DNA of 64,000 bases from assembly GCF_025564085.1 (NCBI RefSeq), contig NZ_JAMGZJ010000078.1, positions 372,001 to 436,000 on the forward strand, given 5' to 3'. Below, piece after piece: positions 33,279-42,863 of this stretch (position 1 is the first letter of the stretch; the number at the start of each line of letters is the position of its first letter). Below the pieces are notes generated by a model, which did no database searches, was not told the DNA's origin, and saw only the letters and a list, made by a program, of their open reading frames with translations. The DNA comes from Silvania confinis. Its GTDB lineage: Bacteria; Pseudomonadota; Gammaproteobacteria; Enterobacterales; Enterobacteriaceae. Position numbers and translations under genes: made by a program.

Positions 33279-33844
33279 TGAAAAAATGGTTAACGATCGC
33301 TGCTGCAGTGCTTCTGACCGCCTGCAGTTCCGGCGCAGATAACAAAAGTTATTATCAGCTGCCGGTGGCAACCCAGTCGGGCGGTAAAAGTATGGCCAGT
33401 CAGGGAAACCGTCTGCTGTGGGTTGAGCAGGTGGCGGTACCTGATTACCTTGCGGGCAATGGCGTGGTGTATCAAACCAGCGATGTGCAATATGTCATCG
33501 CCAACAACAACCTGTGGGCCAGCCCGCTAGATCAGCAGCTGCGCAATACGCTGGTTGCCAATCTCAGCAGTCAGCTGCCGGGATGGGTCGTTGCATCACA
33601 GCCTCTGGGCAGCGATCAGGATACCCTGAGCGTCAATGTGACGGCTTTCCATGGGCGCTATGACGGTAGCGTAGTGGTCAGCGGCGAGTGGCTGCTGAAT
33701 CACCAGGGGCAGCTGATGAAACGGCCTTTCCATCTGGAAATGAAGCAGAAAAACGATGGCTACGATGAGATGGTGAAGGTATTGGCGCAGGGGTGGGCTC
33801 AAGAGTCCGCCAGCATTGCTAAAGAGATTTCCCGGCTGCCATAA
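33278..33844 (+). CDS. pqiC: PqiC outer-membrane lipoprotein (YmbA)
   Basis: PqiC is the outer-membrane lipoprotein that docks the PqiB needle. The 188-residue product has a lipoprotein signal with lipobox LTAC and acylated Cys16, followed by SSG, with no Asp at +2, which fits outer-membrane sorting. The rest is an ABC-type auxiliary lipoprotein domain (DUF330). It is coupled to pqiB through TAATG and closes the rlmKL-uup-pqiABC run before a strong terminator. Confidence 0.94.
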   Translation: MKKWLTIAAAVLLTACSSGADNKSYYQLPVATQSGGKSMASQGNRLLWVEQVAVPDYLAGNGVVYQTSDVQYVIANNNLWASPLDQQLRNTLVANLSSQLPGWVVASQPLGSDQDTLSVNVTAFHGRYDGSVVVSGEWLLNHQGQLMKRPFHLEMKQKNDGYDEMVKVLAQGWAQESASIAKEISRLP

Positions 33845-33861
33845 GTAAAATTCATCACGCC

Positions 33862-33901
33862 AGGCCGCAATTTGCTTGATGCTAATTGCGGCCTTTTTTT
33901 T
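33862..33901 (+). terminator. Intrinsic terminator after pqiC
   Basis: Ten-base arms GGCCGCAATT and AATTGCGGCC followed by eight T residues. Confidence 0.93.
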
Positions 33902-34099
33902 GGTTTGAGCTCAGACCGTTACTTGTGCCGTATCACAAATTTTGTACAAATGAACTTATGAGTAGCTCACAAATATGACGCTGGTATGAATTTTGTACAT
34001 TGACGAGGAGCGGGATTCAGGGTATTCGTTATCTGTGATTGCATGATTTGTAATCATTGTTTTCTTTTCCACCAGATCAAATAATGAGGGAAACGAGGC

Positions 34100-34267
34100 A
34101 TGAAGAGACAGAAACGAGATCGCCTGGAAAGGGCTCATCAACGTGGTTATCAAGCTGGCATCGCCGGACGTTCTAAAGAAATGTGTCCCTATCAGACTTT
34201 GAATCAAAGGTCGTACTGGTTGGGGGGCTGGCGAGAAGCCATTGGAGACAGGGCAGTAATTGCTTGA
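34100..34267 (+). CDS. rmf: Ribosome modulation factor
   Basis: RMF binds 70S ribosomes near the anti-Shine-Dalgarno region of 16S rRNA and drives 100S dimer formation in stationary phase. The gene is short. Translation from the ATG at 34100 gives 55 residues starting MKRQKRDRLERAHQRGY and containing MCPYQTLNQRS and WLGGWREA, nearly the same as E. coli RMF. The product is very basic. It is preceded by an AACGAGGC ribosome site and has its own upstream region between the pqiC terminator and base 34099. Growth-rate and ppGpp control is known for the family. Confidence 0.97.
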   Translation: MKRQKRDRLERAHQRGYQAGIAGRSKEMCPYQTLNQRSYWLGGWREAIGDRAVIA

Positions 34268-34281
34268 TAGCGTCTCTTTAA

Positions 34282-34316
34282 AAAAAGAAACCTCCGCAGT
34301 GCGGAGGTTTCGCTGT
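34282..34316 (-). terminator. Bidirectional terminator between rmf and fabA
   Basis: Perfect arms AAACCTCCGC and GCGGAGGTTT with a 3-base loop. The A-rich flank gives a strong T run for fabA; the plus-strand T run for rmf is weaker. Confidence 0.88.
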
Positions 34317-34340
34317 TTTATGCTTCGGAAAAAGCAAAAA

Positions 34341-34859
34341 TCAGAATGCAGAAGTATCCTGGAACAGACCCACTTTCAGATCGGTTGCGGCGTAAATCAG
34401 ACGACCGTCGACCAGCACTTCGCCATCCGCCAGGCCCATGATCAGGCGACGGTTAACAATGCGTTTGAAGTGAATACGGTAGGTAACTTTTTTCGCAGTT
34501 GGCAGAACCTGACCAGTGAATTTAACTTCACCCACGCCCAGCGCACGGCCTTTGCCTTCGCCGCCCAGCCAGCCGAGGTAAAAACCAACCAGCTGCCACA
34601 TCGCGTCCAGACCCAGGCAACCTGGCATTACCGGATCGCCAATGAAATGGCAACCAAAGAACCACAGGTCCGGGTTGATATCGAGCTCTGCTTCTACGTA
34701 ACCCTTATCGAAGTTGCCGCCGGTTTCCGTCATCTTCACGACACGGTCCATCATCAGCATGTTCGGGGCCGGTAACTGTGGGCCTTTAGCGCCAAACAGT
34801 TCACCGCGACCAGAGGCAAGAAGATCTTCTTTAGTATAGGATTCGCGTTTATCTACCAT
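34341..34859 (-). CDS. fabA: 3-hydroxydecanoyl-ACP dehydratase/isomerase FabA
   Basis: FabA dehydrates 3-hydroxyacyl-ACP and isomerises the C10 trans-2 product to cis-3-decenoyl-ACP, the branch point to unsaturated fatty acids. It is a 172-residue hot-dog-fold protein of the usual length. The catalytic pair is His71 ([13 protein letters not shown]) and Asp85 (LGLDAMWQ), counting the initiator Met. It is transcribed away from lonH, with FabR and FadR sites in the 68-bp gap. Confidence 0.97.
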   Translation of the reverse strand: MVDKRESYTKEDLLASGRGELFGAKGPQLPAPNMLMMDRVVKMTETGGNFDKGYVEAELDINPDLWFFGCHFIGDPVMPGCLGLDAMWQLVGFYLGWLGGEGKGRALGVGEVKFTGQVLPTAKKVTYRIHFKRIVNRRLIMGLADGEVLVDGRLIYAATDLKVGLFQDTSAF

Positions 34860-34897
34860 GTTCTCAGTAAGCCTTATTTTAGTGAAGGACGCAGGAT

Positions 34898-34915
34898 AGC
34901 TAACACGTGTACGCT
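34898..34915. promoter_or_regulatory. FabR operator of fabA
   Basis: AGCTAACACGTGTACGCT is a near-perfect palindrome of the FabR type (AGCGTACACGTGTTAGCT read on the fabA strand). FabR represses fabA when unsaturated acyl chains are sufficient. Confidence 0.85.
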
Positions 34916-34916
34916 G

Positions 34917-34933
34917 AACAAGTCCGATCAGTT
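34917..34933 (-). promoter_or_regulatory. FadR activator site of fabA
   Basis: On the fabA strand the site reads AACTGATCGGACTTGTT, matching the FadR site that activates fabA in E. coli. It overlaps the lonH stop codon at 34928-34930. Confidence 0.85.
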
Positions 34934-36688
34934 AGGACTGAACCAGTTCAACCAGCGTAACGGCCAGGGATAACGATGGCGTGCATCCTGCTGCGTTGCC
35001 TGCGCAATACGTTCCTGAATAACGTGCATCAGCGTTGTCTGCCCCTCGACATCCCACTCCAGGTTTGTCAGTAAGGGTAGTGCATCTGCAATTTCTTCGA
35101 TGGCCCACAGGCTGAATTGTTCCTCTTCTACCGCCGTCAGTAACGCCTGGCTAAGACTGAGGTGGCGCACGTTGGCGACGGGAATAATTACGCCCTGTTT
35201 ACCGCTCAGACCACGCTGTTGGCAAACGTTAAAGAAGCCTTCGATCTTCTCATTCAGACCGCCTACGGGCTGCGCTCGACCAAACTGATCGACAGAACCG
35301 GTAATGGCAATACTCTGATTAATCGGGACATCGGCCAGCGCACTAATCACCGCACACAGCTCTGCCATCGAGGCGCTGTCGCCATCGACTTCGCTGTAGG
35401 ACTGTTCAAAGGTCAGCGAAGCACTGAAAGGGATCTGCTGCTCAAGCTGCAGTTCCGCCATCAGGTAAGCCTGCATGATCATCATGCCTTTGGCATGAAT
35501 GTTACCGCCCAGTTCGGCTTTACGCTCGACATCAATAAACTCGCCATCACCGATGTGCACCACGCAGCTAATGCGTGATGGCTCGCCGAAGGCACGCGGG
35601 TGCCCCGGAAACTCAATCACTGACAGGGCATTGATTTGGCCAATGCGTTCGCCTTCGGTTTCAACCAGAATCTGCTCAAGCAGAATTTCGTCCTGCATAC
35701 GGTCGGCGAGGTAGCCTTCGCGCCATTCACGCTGCAGCAGCATCTGGGCTAATTGTTCACCGTTAAAGGTGCTGTCTTCGGTCAGCGCGGCGACTTCACG
35801 CAGCTGTTTGCCAAGCCAAAGCGGACACAGTGGCAAGGTATCCTGATCGCCGGTATAGCGAACGGCTTCGCGGATCAGTACAGGCCACGCATCACCAGCA
35901 GGTGAGGGCAACTGAGCACGTTCGCTGACGGCGTTGACCCACTGCATCCACTGCAGCATATCCTCGGCATCTGCAATCTGAACGCTGTCTTCAAACTCGC
36001 TGTAAACCCCCTGAGCGGCAAGCTCAGGCTCCATATCCTGGAAATCTGCCAGCGCATCACGGTCGCCGACCAGCACCACTTTCAATGACAGCGGCATAGA
36101 CGGCACTGAAACCGGAAGCGGACGCGACTCATCGAATGCGACCCAGTCAAAGCGCTGCTGGTTTATGGTATTTTTCAGACGCATCCACAGTAAAGGCTGT
36201 GCAAGCAGGGTGCGCAGAGAAACAATCAGCACGCCGCCGTTCGCCTGATGGATTAGACCGGGATGCAGCGTTAATTCACCGTTAAACTGACGCAGGCAGC
36301 CGAACAGCTGTTCTGCTTCTGCCCAGCCAGCAGACACGATGCTACCCGTTACCGCAAAACGGCCGTCGGCAAGTGTGGCGGGTTCAAAGGTGACAGTGCG
36401 TCCGTTGATGGCATACTCACCACCAAAGACCGTATGAGTCTCTGGCTGCAGCTGCCGCATGGCATCAGCCAGAAGATTCAGATACTCCGCTTCGTCTGGC
36501 GCTTTCAGCAACATAAATGGCGAGGTTGCCCATGGACTTAATACTTGCTCCATCGCGTAATGCAAACGCGGCTGTGTATCGCTGAGTAAGTATTCGTGTT
36601 CTTTCGCGAGATCTGGCTGTGTAAACAGTTCCTGATAGCTTTCTGTATCCGGAACCAGGTCACGCCATGTAAGTTTCGTAATGGTCAA
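34928..36688 (-). CDS. lonH: Lon-like protease LonH (YcbZ)
   Basis: This is a LonB-like ATP-independent or weakly ATP-linked serine protease homologue, 586 residues, the E. coli YcbZ length. The C-terminal protease domain contains the serine motif [13 protein letters not shown] with Ser438, and the catalytic lysine follows at 481 in [10 protein letters not shown], the spacing of the Lon Ser-Lys dyad. The N-terminal half resembles a degenerate AAA region, with no clear Walker A by eye. Substrates are unknown to me. Confidence 0.9.
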   Translation of the reverse strand: MTITKLTWRDLVPDTESYQELFTQPDLAKEHEYLLSDTQPRLHYAMEQVLSPWATSPFMLLKAPDEAEYLNLLADAMRQLQPETHTVFGGEYAINGRTVTFEPATLADGRFAVTGSIVSAGWAEAEQLFGCLRQFNGELTLHPGLIHQANGGVLIVSLRTLLAQPLLWMRLKNTINQQRFDWVAFDESRPLPVSVPSMPLSLKVVLVGDRDALADFQDMEPELAAQGVYSEFEDSVQIADAEDMLQWMQWVNAVSERAQLPSPAGDAWPVLIREAVRYTGDQDTLPLCPLWLGKQLREVAALTEDSTFNGEQLAQMLLQREWREGYLADRMQDEILLEQILVETEGERIGQINALSVIEFPGHPRAFGEPSRISCVVHIGDGEFIDVERKAELGGNIHAKGMMIMQAYLMAELQLEQQIPFSASLTFEQSYSEVDGDSASMAELCAVISALADVPINQSIAITGSVDQFGRAQPVGGLNEKIEGFFNVCQQRGLSGKQGVIIPVANVRHLSLSQALLTAVEEEQFSLWAIEEIADALPLLTNLEWDVEGQTTLMHVIQERIAQATQQDARHRYPWPLRWLNWFSPN

Positions 36689-36874
36689 AGTTGATGTTTT
36701 TTAGTCAGATGTAAAACGATGGAGTATACCGTAAGGCGCAGGCTCTGCCCATGAGTGAATCGGAGATTACCGTGACGAATGCGTCACCGGCAGCCGCAAG
36801 ATATGATTTCTTTTCAGCAGATTGCCAAAAAACTGATATTCTGAACACAGTTACACGGTCACATTGGGATCGCA

Positions 36875-37327
36875 ATGAAATACCAACAACTGGAAAACCT
36901 CGAAAGCGGCTGGAAATGGAAGTATCTGGTCAAAAAACACCGTGAAGGGGAATTGATCACGTGCTACCTCGAAGCCAGTGCTGCAAATGACGCTGTAGAT
37001 TTATTGCTGACCCTCGAAAATGATCCGGTTCAGGTGAACAGCTGGATAGAACAACACATTAATCCAGCGCTGCTGAACCGCATGAAGCAGACTATCCGCG
37101 CGAGGCGAAAACGGCATTTTAATGCTGAACATCAGCATACCCGCAAAAAGTCGATCGATCTGGAATATATGGTGTGGCAACGGCTGGCAGGGCTTGCCCA
37201 ACGCCGGGGCAAAACCTTGTCAGAAACAATCGTGCAATTGATTGAAGATGCCGAGCATAAAGAGAAGTACGCCAGCCAGATGTCATCGCTTAAGACCGAT
37301 CTTGAGGCCATGCTGGGTAAAAAGTAG
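36875..37327 (+). CDS. matP: Macrodomain Ter protein MatP
   Basis: MatP binds matS sites, compacts the terminus macrodomain, bridges DNA, excludes MukBEF from Ter, and links Ter to the division machinery through ZapB. The 150-residue product starts [18 protein letters not shown]. It has an N-terminal helical bundle, a central ribbon-helix-helix DNA-binding segment (around [20 protein letters not shown]) and a C-terminal coiled coil. It is divergent from lonH and convergent with ompA. Confidence 0.96.
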   Translation: MKYQQLENLESGWKWKYLVKKHREGELITCYLEASAANDAVDLLLTLENDPVQVNSWIEQHINPALLNRMKQTIRARRKRHFNAEHQHTRKKSIDLEYMVWQRLAGLAQRRGKTLSETIVQLIEDAEHKEKYASQMSSLKTDLEAMLGKK

Positions 37328-37349
37328 GGTGTTCACTTTCTTACAGGCA

Positions 37350-37382
37350 ATAAAAAACCCCGCATAAGGCGGGGTTTTTTTA
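37350..37382. terminator. Bidirectional terminator between matP and ompA
   Basis: Arms AACCCCGC and GCGGGGTT flanked by A and T runs on both sides, so it can serve both convergent genes. Confidence 0.92.
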
Positions 37383-37393
37383 AAGACGATAAC

Positions 37394-38449
37394 TTATGCC
37401 GCTGGCTGAGTTACAACGTCTTTAACGCCTTTAACTTCGATCTCTACGCGACGATCTGGGCCCAGGCATTCGATCAGCGCTGGACGCGCCTTCACGTTGT
37501 CACAGGTGTTGCCAGTAACTGGGTTAGATTCGCCCATACCACGTGCGGAGATCTTGTTGCTTGGGATACCTTTAGAGATCAGGTAATCAACAACAGACTG
37601 TGCACGTTTCTCGGACAGACCCTGGTTGTAAGCGTCAGAACCGATACGGTCGGTGAAGCCCAGAACCACAACAGAACCGTCTTTCGGATCCAGGTTGCTC
37701 AGCTGAGAGTACATCTGATCCAGTGCCTGCTGGCCTTCTGGTTTCAGAGTCGCTTTGTTGAAGTTGAACAGAACGTCAGACTTCAGAGTGAAGTGCTTGG
37801 TCTGTACTTCTGGCGCTGGAGCTGGAGCTGGAGCAACAACTGGTGCCATATCTTCCTGCTGGCCGAAACGGTAGGAAACACCTACGCTCAGCAGGCCGTT
37901 GTCTGGACGGGTACCCACGGTGTTTGCATCACCGATGTTGTTGGTCCACTGGTATTCCAGACGGGTAGCGATGTCACGAGTTACCGCATATTCTAAGCCG
38001 CCAGCAAATACTGGGGATACGCCGGTGTCGTGATCTTTGAAGGATGCGCCGCCAGGAGTGTTAGCTTTAGCATCAGCACGCCAAACCATACCACCCAGAC
38101 GCGTGTAGATGTCCAGTTGGTCGTTGATTGGGTAACCCAGTTTAGCGGTCAGCTGAACGCCCTGAGCTTTGAATGCGCCATTGATGTTGTCGCCTTTGTA
38201 CGGCATACGGCCTAACCAGTCGTAGCCCATTTCGAAGCCAACGTACGGGTTAACCTGGTAGCCACCAAACGCACCAGCACCAAGCTGATTTTCGTGGGTT
38301 GGACCGTTGTTGTTGATAAAACCAGTATCGTGGAACTGAGACCAGCCCAGTTTAGCACCAGTATACCAGGTGTTATCTTTCGGAGCGGCCTGCGCTACGG
38401 TAGCGAAACCTGCCAGTGCCACTGCAATCGCGATAGCTGTCTTTTTCAT
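37394..38449 (-). CDS. ompA: Outer membrane protein A
   Basis: OmpA joins the outer membrane to peptidoglycan. The 351-residue product has a 21-residue signal ending [11 protein letters not shown], an eight-stranded barrel (about residues 22-195), a Pro-Ala hinge ([11 protein letters not shown]), and a C-terminal OmpA-like domain. That domain holds the NxxLSxxRAxxV-like peptidoglycan motif ([16 protein letters not shown]) and two conserved cysteines (NTCDNVK and LIECLGP). Four external loops vary from E. coli, as is usual. Confidence 0.97.
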   Translation of the reverse strand: MKKTAIAIAVALAGFATVAQAAPKDNTWYTGAKLGWSQFHDTGFINNNGPTHENQLGAGAFGGYQVNPYVGFEMGYDWLGRMPYKGDNINGAFKAQGVQLTAKLGYPINDQLDIYTRLGGMVWRADAKANTPGGASFKDHDTGVSPVFAGGLEYAVTRDIATRLEYQWTNNIGDANTVGTRPDNGLLSVGVSYRFGQQEDMAPVVAPAPAPAPEVQTKHFTLKSDVLFNFNKATLKPEGQQALDQMYSQLSNLDPKDGSVVVLGFTDRIGSDAYNQGLSEKRAQSVVDYLISKGIPSNKISARGMGESNPVTGNTCDNVKARPALIECLGPDRRVEIEVKGVKDVVTQPAA

Positions 38450-38625
38450 TTTTGCGCCTCGTTATCATCCAAAAATCGCCATGAGAATCTCAATGAGAGT
38501 CACGGTTAAATCCTTCACCGGGGGGCGGGGACAAAGAGTAAACCTACCGATATCTTCGGCTTAGGCCGAGCACCCCTGGCGAAGTAAAGTCTACAACGTA
38601 CCTGAAAACTTACAAGTGTGAACTC
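38450..38625 (-). promoter_or_regulatory. ompA promoter and long stable 5' leader
   Basis: The leader is about 131 nt. It starts near 38580 with GCCAGGGGTGCTCGGC, and its first hairpin (CTCGGC/GCCGAA) is the known 5' stabiliser of ompA mRNA. The -10 is TAGACT just upstream, as in E. coli. The ribosome-site region ACGAGGCGCAAAA is the MicA sRNA target in relatives. The remaining bases up to the sulA end (38626-38802) show no gene. Confidence 0.8.
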
Positions 38626-38802
38626 CGTCAGGCATATGAAAAAAAAAGTTTTATATACACAATATTTAACATTTATCGTGTCGAACCGCGCATGCTAAAC
38701 TGAAAGAAGCCGCACCAGACAAGCCTTGTCGATACTTTTACGCATGGAACCAAAGGTGTACAAACCCTGCAAAATAAATTCCAGGAAAACTCTTATTTTT
38801 AC

Positions 38803-39312
38803 TCAATGATACAAATTAGAGTGAATTTTTAGCCCAGACAGGTGTCCGTAGCCCTGCGAATCGACCCGAACCGGTCGCATAATGAACCCCAGAGCGTTCC
38901 CTTCTTCTGCCGCTTCGGCCAGACAATGTTGTTCAGTCTCGGTTAACTCCTCAGTACACCAGCCGATCACAACGCTGTAATTCCCTGTACGTAATGCTCG
39001 CACCATCGATTCTACGGTATGGCATGGCGCCATCTGGCTTATCTGCATCACTTTTGTCAGCGGCAAGCCCGCGGACAGCACCCACTGGCGGCTGAGTTTC
39101 TGCTGCGGTGTGAGCCACAGTTGCCAGCGAGACTGCTGGCCAAGTTGCTGTAACAGAGGCAGCAATAATAGCTGCGTCATCATGGGCTGGTCTTCACGGT
39201 AAAGCACTTCACTGATAAGCCCGGTTGAAACGGGCGCAGTGGAATTCAGCGTGCTATTGCCTGTGGAAGACGCGAAAGATGTTGAACGATTTGCGTAGCC
39301 TGAAGTGAACAT
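38803..39312 (-). CDS. sulA: SOS cell division inhibitor SulA
   Basis: SulA binds FtsZ and blocks septation during DNA damage; Lon removes it afterwards. The ATG ending at 39312 ([13 protein letters not shown]) gives 169 residues as in E. coli; a longer frame would run through the LexA box. The conserved core is [20 protein letters not shown] and [19 protein letters not shown]. The C-terminus HSNLYH is the Lon-recognition tail. A LexA box lies 20 bp upstream. Confidence 0.97.
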   Translation of the reverse strand: MFTSGYANRSTSFASSTGNSTLNSTAPVSTGLISEVLYREDQPMMTQLLLLPLLQQLGQQSRWQLWLTPQQKLSRQWVLSAGLPLTKVMQISQMAPCHTVESMVRALRTGNYSVVIGWCTEELTETEQHCLAEAAEEGNALGFIMRPVRVDSQGYGHLSGLKIHSNLYH

Positions 39313-39332
39313 AATCGACCCAGCCCTGTAGT

Positions 39333-39352
39333 TACTGTATGGATATACAGTA
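39333..39352. promoter_or_regulatory. LexA (SOS) box of sulA
   Basis: On the sulA strand the site reads TACTGTATAT-CCATACAGTA, an almost perfect LexA operator with both CTGT/ACAG half-sites. It predicts tight SOS control. Confidence 0.95.
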
Positions 39353-39528
39353 ACCCCTGTACGGCCAAAGATCAACCTCATTTTCGGAAAGCGCCTCGCA
39401 AATTTGGACCAATTTTCATTCACATTGAAAAATCATCTTGCTGTTCGATCATAAGTTGCCTATTTTCCTGATAACGGATCCGTTAACAAAGATGACAACA
39501 TTACTCCATGATTTAAAAAGGAAATATC

Positions 39529-40155
39529 ATGAAAAAGATCTCATATGAACGGATCTATCAGTCTACCAAATACCTTTCACCGCTCGGCGATGTGCAGCAT
39601 CGTGCATTGTTTGGCGGTTATACCCTGGCAGTAGACGATACCGTTTTCGCTATGGTGTCTGACGGCGAGCTCTACCTGCGTGCCTGTGAAGAGAGTGCTC
39701 AGTACTGCGTCAAGAACGCCACTTCCTTCTTAACACTGGTCAAACGGGGTCGTCCGGTATTGTTGAATTATTATCGAGTTGATGAGGGGCTCTGGCGGGA
39801 TCATGAACAGTTTTTGCAACTCTCTTCATTTGCGCTTGAGGCGGCGCGGCGGGAGCGACGCCAGCGCTACACAATGCATCGGCTGAAAGATTTACCGAAT
39901 CTCACCTTCCAACTGGAGATCCTGCTTTATGACGCTGGCATTACTAATGAAGAGACGTTGCGCGCGCTGGGAGCGGAGCAATGCTGGTTAAAAATAAGGG
40001 CGCTTAACAAGCGCCTCAGCTATAAGGTGCTGTTTGCGTTAGAAGGGGCAATAGTCGGCCTGCACGAAGCGGCGCTCCCGGATACCAGACGCCGGGAGCT
40101 ACTCGCGTGGTTTAACACCCAGCCATTAACCAACGAGATTCATTCCGGCAGTTGA
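39529..40155 (+). CDS. tfoX: Competence regulator Sxy/TfoX
   Basis: Sxy works with CRP to activate competence-type promoters (CRP-S sites) for DNA uptake genes. The 208-residue product has an N-terminal TfoX domain (ALFGGYTLAVDDTVFAMVSDGELYLRA) and a C-terminal helical TfoX domain (LKDLPNLTFQLEILLYDAGI). The start MKKISYERIYQS follows AAAAAGGAAAT. It converges on yccS with a 16-bp overlap of coding ends. A 14-bp palindrome lies in its leader at 39472-39485. Confidence 0.93.
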   Translation: MKKISYERIYQSTKYLSPLGDVQHRALFGGYTLAVDDTVFAMVSDGELYLRACEESAQYCVKNATSFLTLVKRGRPVLLNYYRVDEGLWRDHEQFLQLSSFALEAARRERRQRYTMHRLKDLPNLTFQLEILLYDAGITNEETLRALGAEQCWLKIRALNKRLSYKVLFALEGAIVGLHEAALPDTRRRELLAWFNTQPLTNEIHSGS

Positions 40156-42275
40156 TTAATATGCTGCTGTAAACGACATATCTCTGGCAGCAACGCAATA
40201 AGCAGGCCGATTTGCTGTAGAACCAGCGGTGCTTTGTTCTCAGCTTCCGGCTCCAGATGCGAAATGCGTTGCGCCAGTTCCGCTAAGGCCTGTTGAACGC
40301 GCGGTTCATCTGCGGGTCGCTGGTGGAGGGCATCATCTACATAGCAGACCGCATCATCCAGTAAGGTTAAGATTGTCGGGCTGGTCAGCTGCTCACGGTG
40401 CGCGCCTAATGCCGAAATATAGCTGGTAAAGGTATGATTCAGACACAGCAGACGGAAAGCAATCTCACGGGTTTGCTCCGTCGCCCCCGGTTCCCTCGAC
40501 ATATTCGACACCACTGACGCCAGCTCAGCATCGCGATTATGCGCATCGCGGCGGGCAATACGGTAAGCCAGGCGATTATCTCGGCCCTGGTGATACTGCT
40601 CCAGTATCGCATCAAGATAGCGGCAGTTGGCGTTAATCGCGTTATCCAGCACGCGCGGCAAATTACGAAATCGCCAGTCGGGCCAGATGAAACTCACCGC
40701 TGCCCAGGCGATGGCGCAGCCAATCAGCGTATCAATAATGCGCGGTAGCGCGACCTCAAAACCTTCGCCGAGCAGGTTGAAGCACAGTAAAACCAGCAAG
40801 GTAATAAACATGGTGGCGTGCGCGTACTGTACGTTACGAAACGCAAAGAACAACACCCCGGTGATTACAATCAGGATCAGCTGGCCTTCCAGCGACGGGA
40901 CAAAATAGAGGATCGGCAGCCCAAGGGCGACCCCCGCCAGGGTACCGAGAACACGCAAAGCCAGGCGATGGCGGGTGGCATTGTAGTTGGGCTGGCAGAC
41001 GAACAGGCTGGTCAGCAAAATCCAGTAGCCATGATTCAGACCGGTTACCTGTATAAAGGCATAGCCGACGCAGAGCACCACCGACATTCTTACCGCATGG
41101 CGAAAAAGGGCAGATTCCGGAGTAAAGTTGCGGCTTAAACGCAGCCACATATCGCTGAAACCGTGCAGGCTATCGTCTGCAAGCTGGTTTTCTGCCTCAT
41201 TACCCGGCATGGCCAGCGCCTGTTCTGATTCGATGGTAGCGAGTTGGGCATCGATGGCGCGCAGATTACTTAACAGATACCCCAGTGCCTTCATCTGTTC
41301 GGCAGAGGTTCCGCTGGCGTGGACGCGATCGAGTGCTGCATCGAGATGAATGAACGCCCGTTCGAATCGGAGATCGTGCTGGTAGGGGGTTCGCAGCAGG
41401 ATCGAGTGCGACAACTGCTGGCAAGCCTGAGCTTGCATCGACAGCAGCCGTTGAAAGCGAAACATCACATCGCTGTAGCGAAACTTTTCGCGCAGGCTGG
41501 CGTACTGAATATGCGATGAGCTGGCACGCTCGTGAATATCCTGCGCCACAAAATAGTAGTGCAAGGTTCTTCGGGTTCCGCGCTGACCGCGGTCGCCGCG
41601 TAAACGAGTAAGCAGGGAGGCTTTGGTCTGGTTTAACGTGGCGACCAGTTGGCCATTCGCCAACGCCAGTTCGTACAGCGGCGCCTGACCGTCGTCCTCA
41701 ATATCCGGATCAAACAGCCGTGATTTTAACTCCAGATAGCGCGCCAGTTGCTCATAGCTGCGCGCCAGATTGTCCTGCAGTGGCCGAATGGGGAAAATGA
41801 GGTGCCCGGCCAGGGTGAGCAGGTTATACCAGACGGCGCCCATCAACAGCAGCAGCGGCTGTTGATACCACTGGTCGTAAAGCGAAACGCCCAGCATGGT
41901 ATAAATAGCTATCAGCAGTGCGCCAAACGCGATGGTTGCGTAGCGCTGGCCCAGCCCACCCAGCAAAATAAAGACGCTGGTGGAGATCATCAGACCGAGG
42001 GCGAATAGCCATGGCCAGGGAAAGAGTAATTCTACCGAGGCCGAAGCAATAAAGAAGCAGATCAGGGTGATGACCAGATTGCGCAGCCGACCGGCAAGAC
42101 GATCGTCCAGATCGGCCAGCGCCCCGGCAACCACGCCCAGCGTCAGCGGAATGGTCAACTTAACCTCACCTAACCACCAGGGCAGAGCGACGCTGCCGCA
42201 AAGCGCGATAAATATCCTGACGTTATACAGCCAGGTGCTGTTCCATGTGTAGCGGCGAAGCAGTGGGCTTAGCAT
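40140..42275 (-). CDS. yccS: YccS, FUSC-family inner-membrane protein
   Basis: This is a large inner-membrane protein of the FUSC/aromatic acid exporter-like family, 711 residues, with two blocks of membrane spans (about residues 15-150 and 385-520) and two cytoplasmic helical regions. The substrate is not established. The motif GYWILLTSLFVCQPNYNATRHR is characteristic of the family. It lies 18 bp after yccF and is probably co-transcribed with it. Confidence 0.9.
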   Translation of the reverse strand: MLSPLLRRYTWNSTWLYNVRIFIALCGSVALPWWLGEVKLTIPLTLGVVAGALADLDDRLAGRLRNLVITLICFFIASASVELLFPWPWLFALGLMISTSVFILLGGLGQRYATIAFGALLIAIYTMLGVSLYDQWYQQPLLLLMGAVWYNLLTLAGHLIFPIRPLQDNLARSYEQLARYLELKSRLFDPDIEDDGQAPLYELALANGQLVATLNQTKASLLTRLRGDRGQRGTRRTLHYYFVAQDIHERASSSHIQYASLREKFRYSDVMFRFQRLLSMQAQACQQLSHSILLRTPYQHDLRFERAFIHLDAALDRVHASGTSAEQMKALGYLLSNLRAIDAQLATIESEQALAMPGNEAENQLADDSLHGFSDMWLRLSRNFTPESALFRHAVRMSVVLCVGYAFIQVTGLNHGYWILLTSLFVCQPNYNATRHRLALRVLGTLAGVALGLPILYFVPSLEGQLILIVITGVLFFAFRNVQYAHATMFITLLVLLCFNLLGEGFEVALPRIIDTLIGCAIAWAAVSFIWPDWRFRNLPRVLDNAINANCRYLDAILEQYHQGRDNRLAYRIARRDAHNRDAELASVVSNMSREPGATEQTREIAFRLLCLNHTFTSYISALGAHREQLTSPTILTLLDDAVCYVDDALHQRPADEPRVQQALAELAQRISHLEPEAENKAPLVLQQIGLLIALLPEICRLQQHINQLPE

Positions 42276-42293
42276 GAGCGCACTCGGTCCTTG

Positions 42294-42740
42294 TTACGGA
42301 AAACGACGGCGGGCGTTGGCTTCCCGTGCGGCGCGGGCGACTTCCACCGAAACCACTCTGCGCCCGACAGGCCACAGGGCAATGGCGGCAATCTTGAAAT
42401 TGGCGATCCCAACGGGAATGCCGATAATTGACAGGCACTGCGCAATACCTGCCGCAATATGCATCAGACACAGCCACCAGCCGAAAAGGATCAGCCACAC
42501 GATATTAAGCAGCGTTCCGCCAGTGTTCAGCAGCGCGTTTTTGCTGTCGGGCTCCAGTTCATCGACGTGAATCGCATCATTACCGTATGGCATTAGCGAG
42601 AGTTTGGTGATTTCCCAGCAGGAGCGCGTCAGTGGCAGGGTGAAGATCAACACAATACTGACCAGTGTCGCAAACAGCCAGGCCAGGGTGGTGGCAAAAC
42701 CACCAAGAACAAAGTTCAAAATATTCAGAACGGTACGCAT
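42294..42740 (-). CDS. yccF: YccF, DUF307 inner-membrane protein
   Basis: This is a small inner-membrane protein of unknown role, 148 residues from MRTVLNILNFVLGGF, the same length as E. coli. It has two YccF domains with hydrophobic hairpins and the repeated sequence IIGIPVGIANFKIA. A longer open frame exists upstream but enters the helD promoter area. It is likely the first gene of a yccF-yccS unit. Confidence 0.9.
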   Translation of the reverse strand: MRTVLNILNFVLGGFATTLAWLFATLVSIVLIFTLPLTRSCWEITKLSLMPYGNDAIHVDELEPDSKNALLNTGGTLLNIVWLILFGWWLCLMHIAAGIAQCLSIIGIPVGIANFKIAAIALWPVGRRVVSVEVARAAREANARRRFP

Positions 42741-42863
42741 AACACCTCGATTCTTTCCGTTTAGTTTAAGGCTCGATGATTGTAACGGTTTTTTGCGCTG
42801 GAGCACCTGAAAACTGGCAGTTAAACTGTCAGACAACTTCTCACGTCGTGGATCGGGCTGGAC

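Noticed and set aside
33923-33938. TTGTG-N6-CACAA palindrome upstream of rmf as a CRP site
   Set aside because: The spacing between TGTG and CACA is two bases shorter than the CRP consensus, so I do not call it.
36772-36787. GTGAC-N6-GTCAC near matP as a matS site
   Set aside because: matS has only three bases between the GTGAC and GTCAC arms; here there are six.
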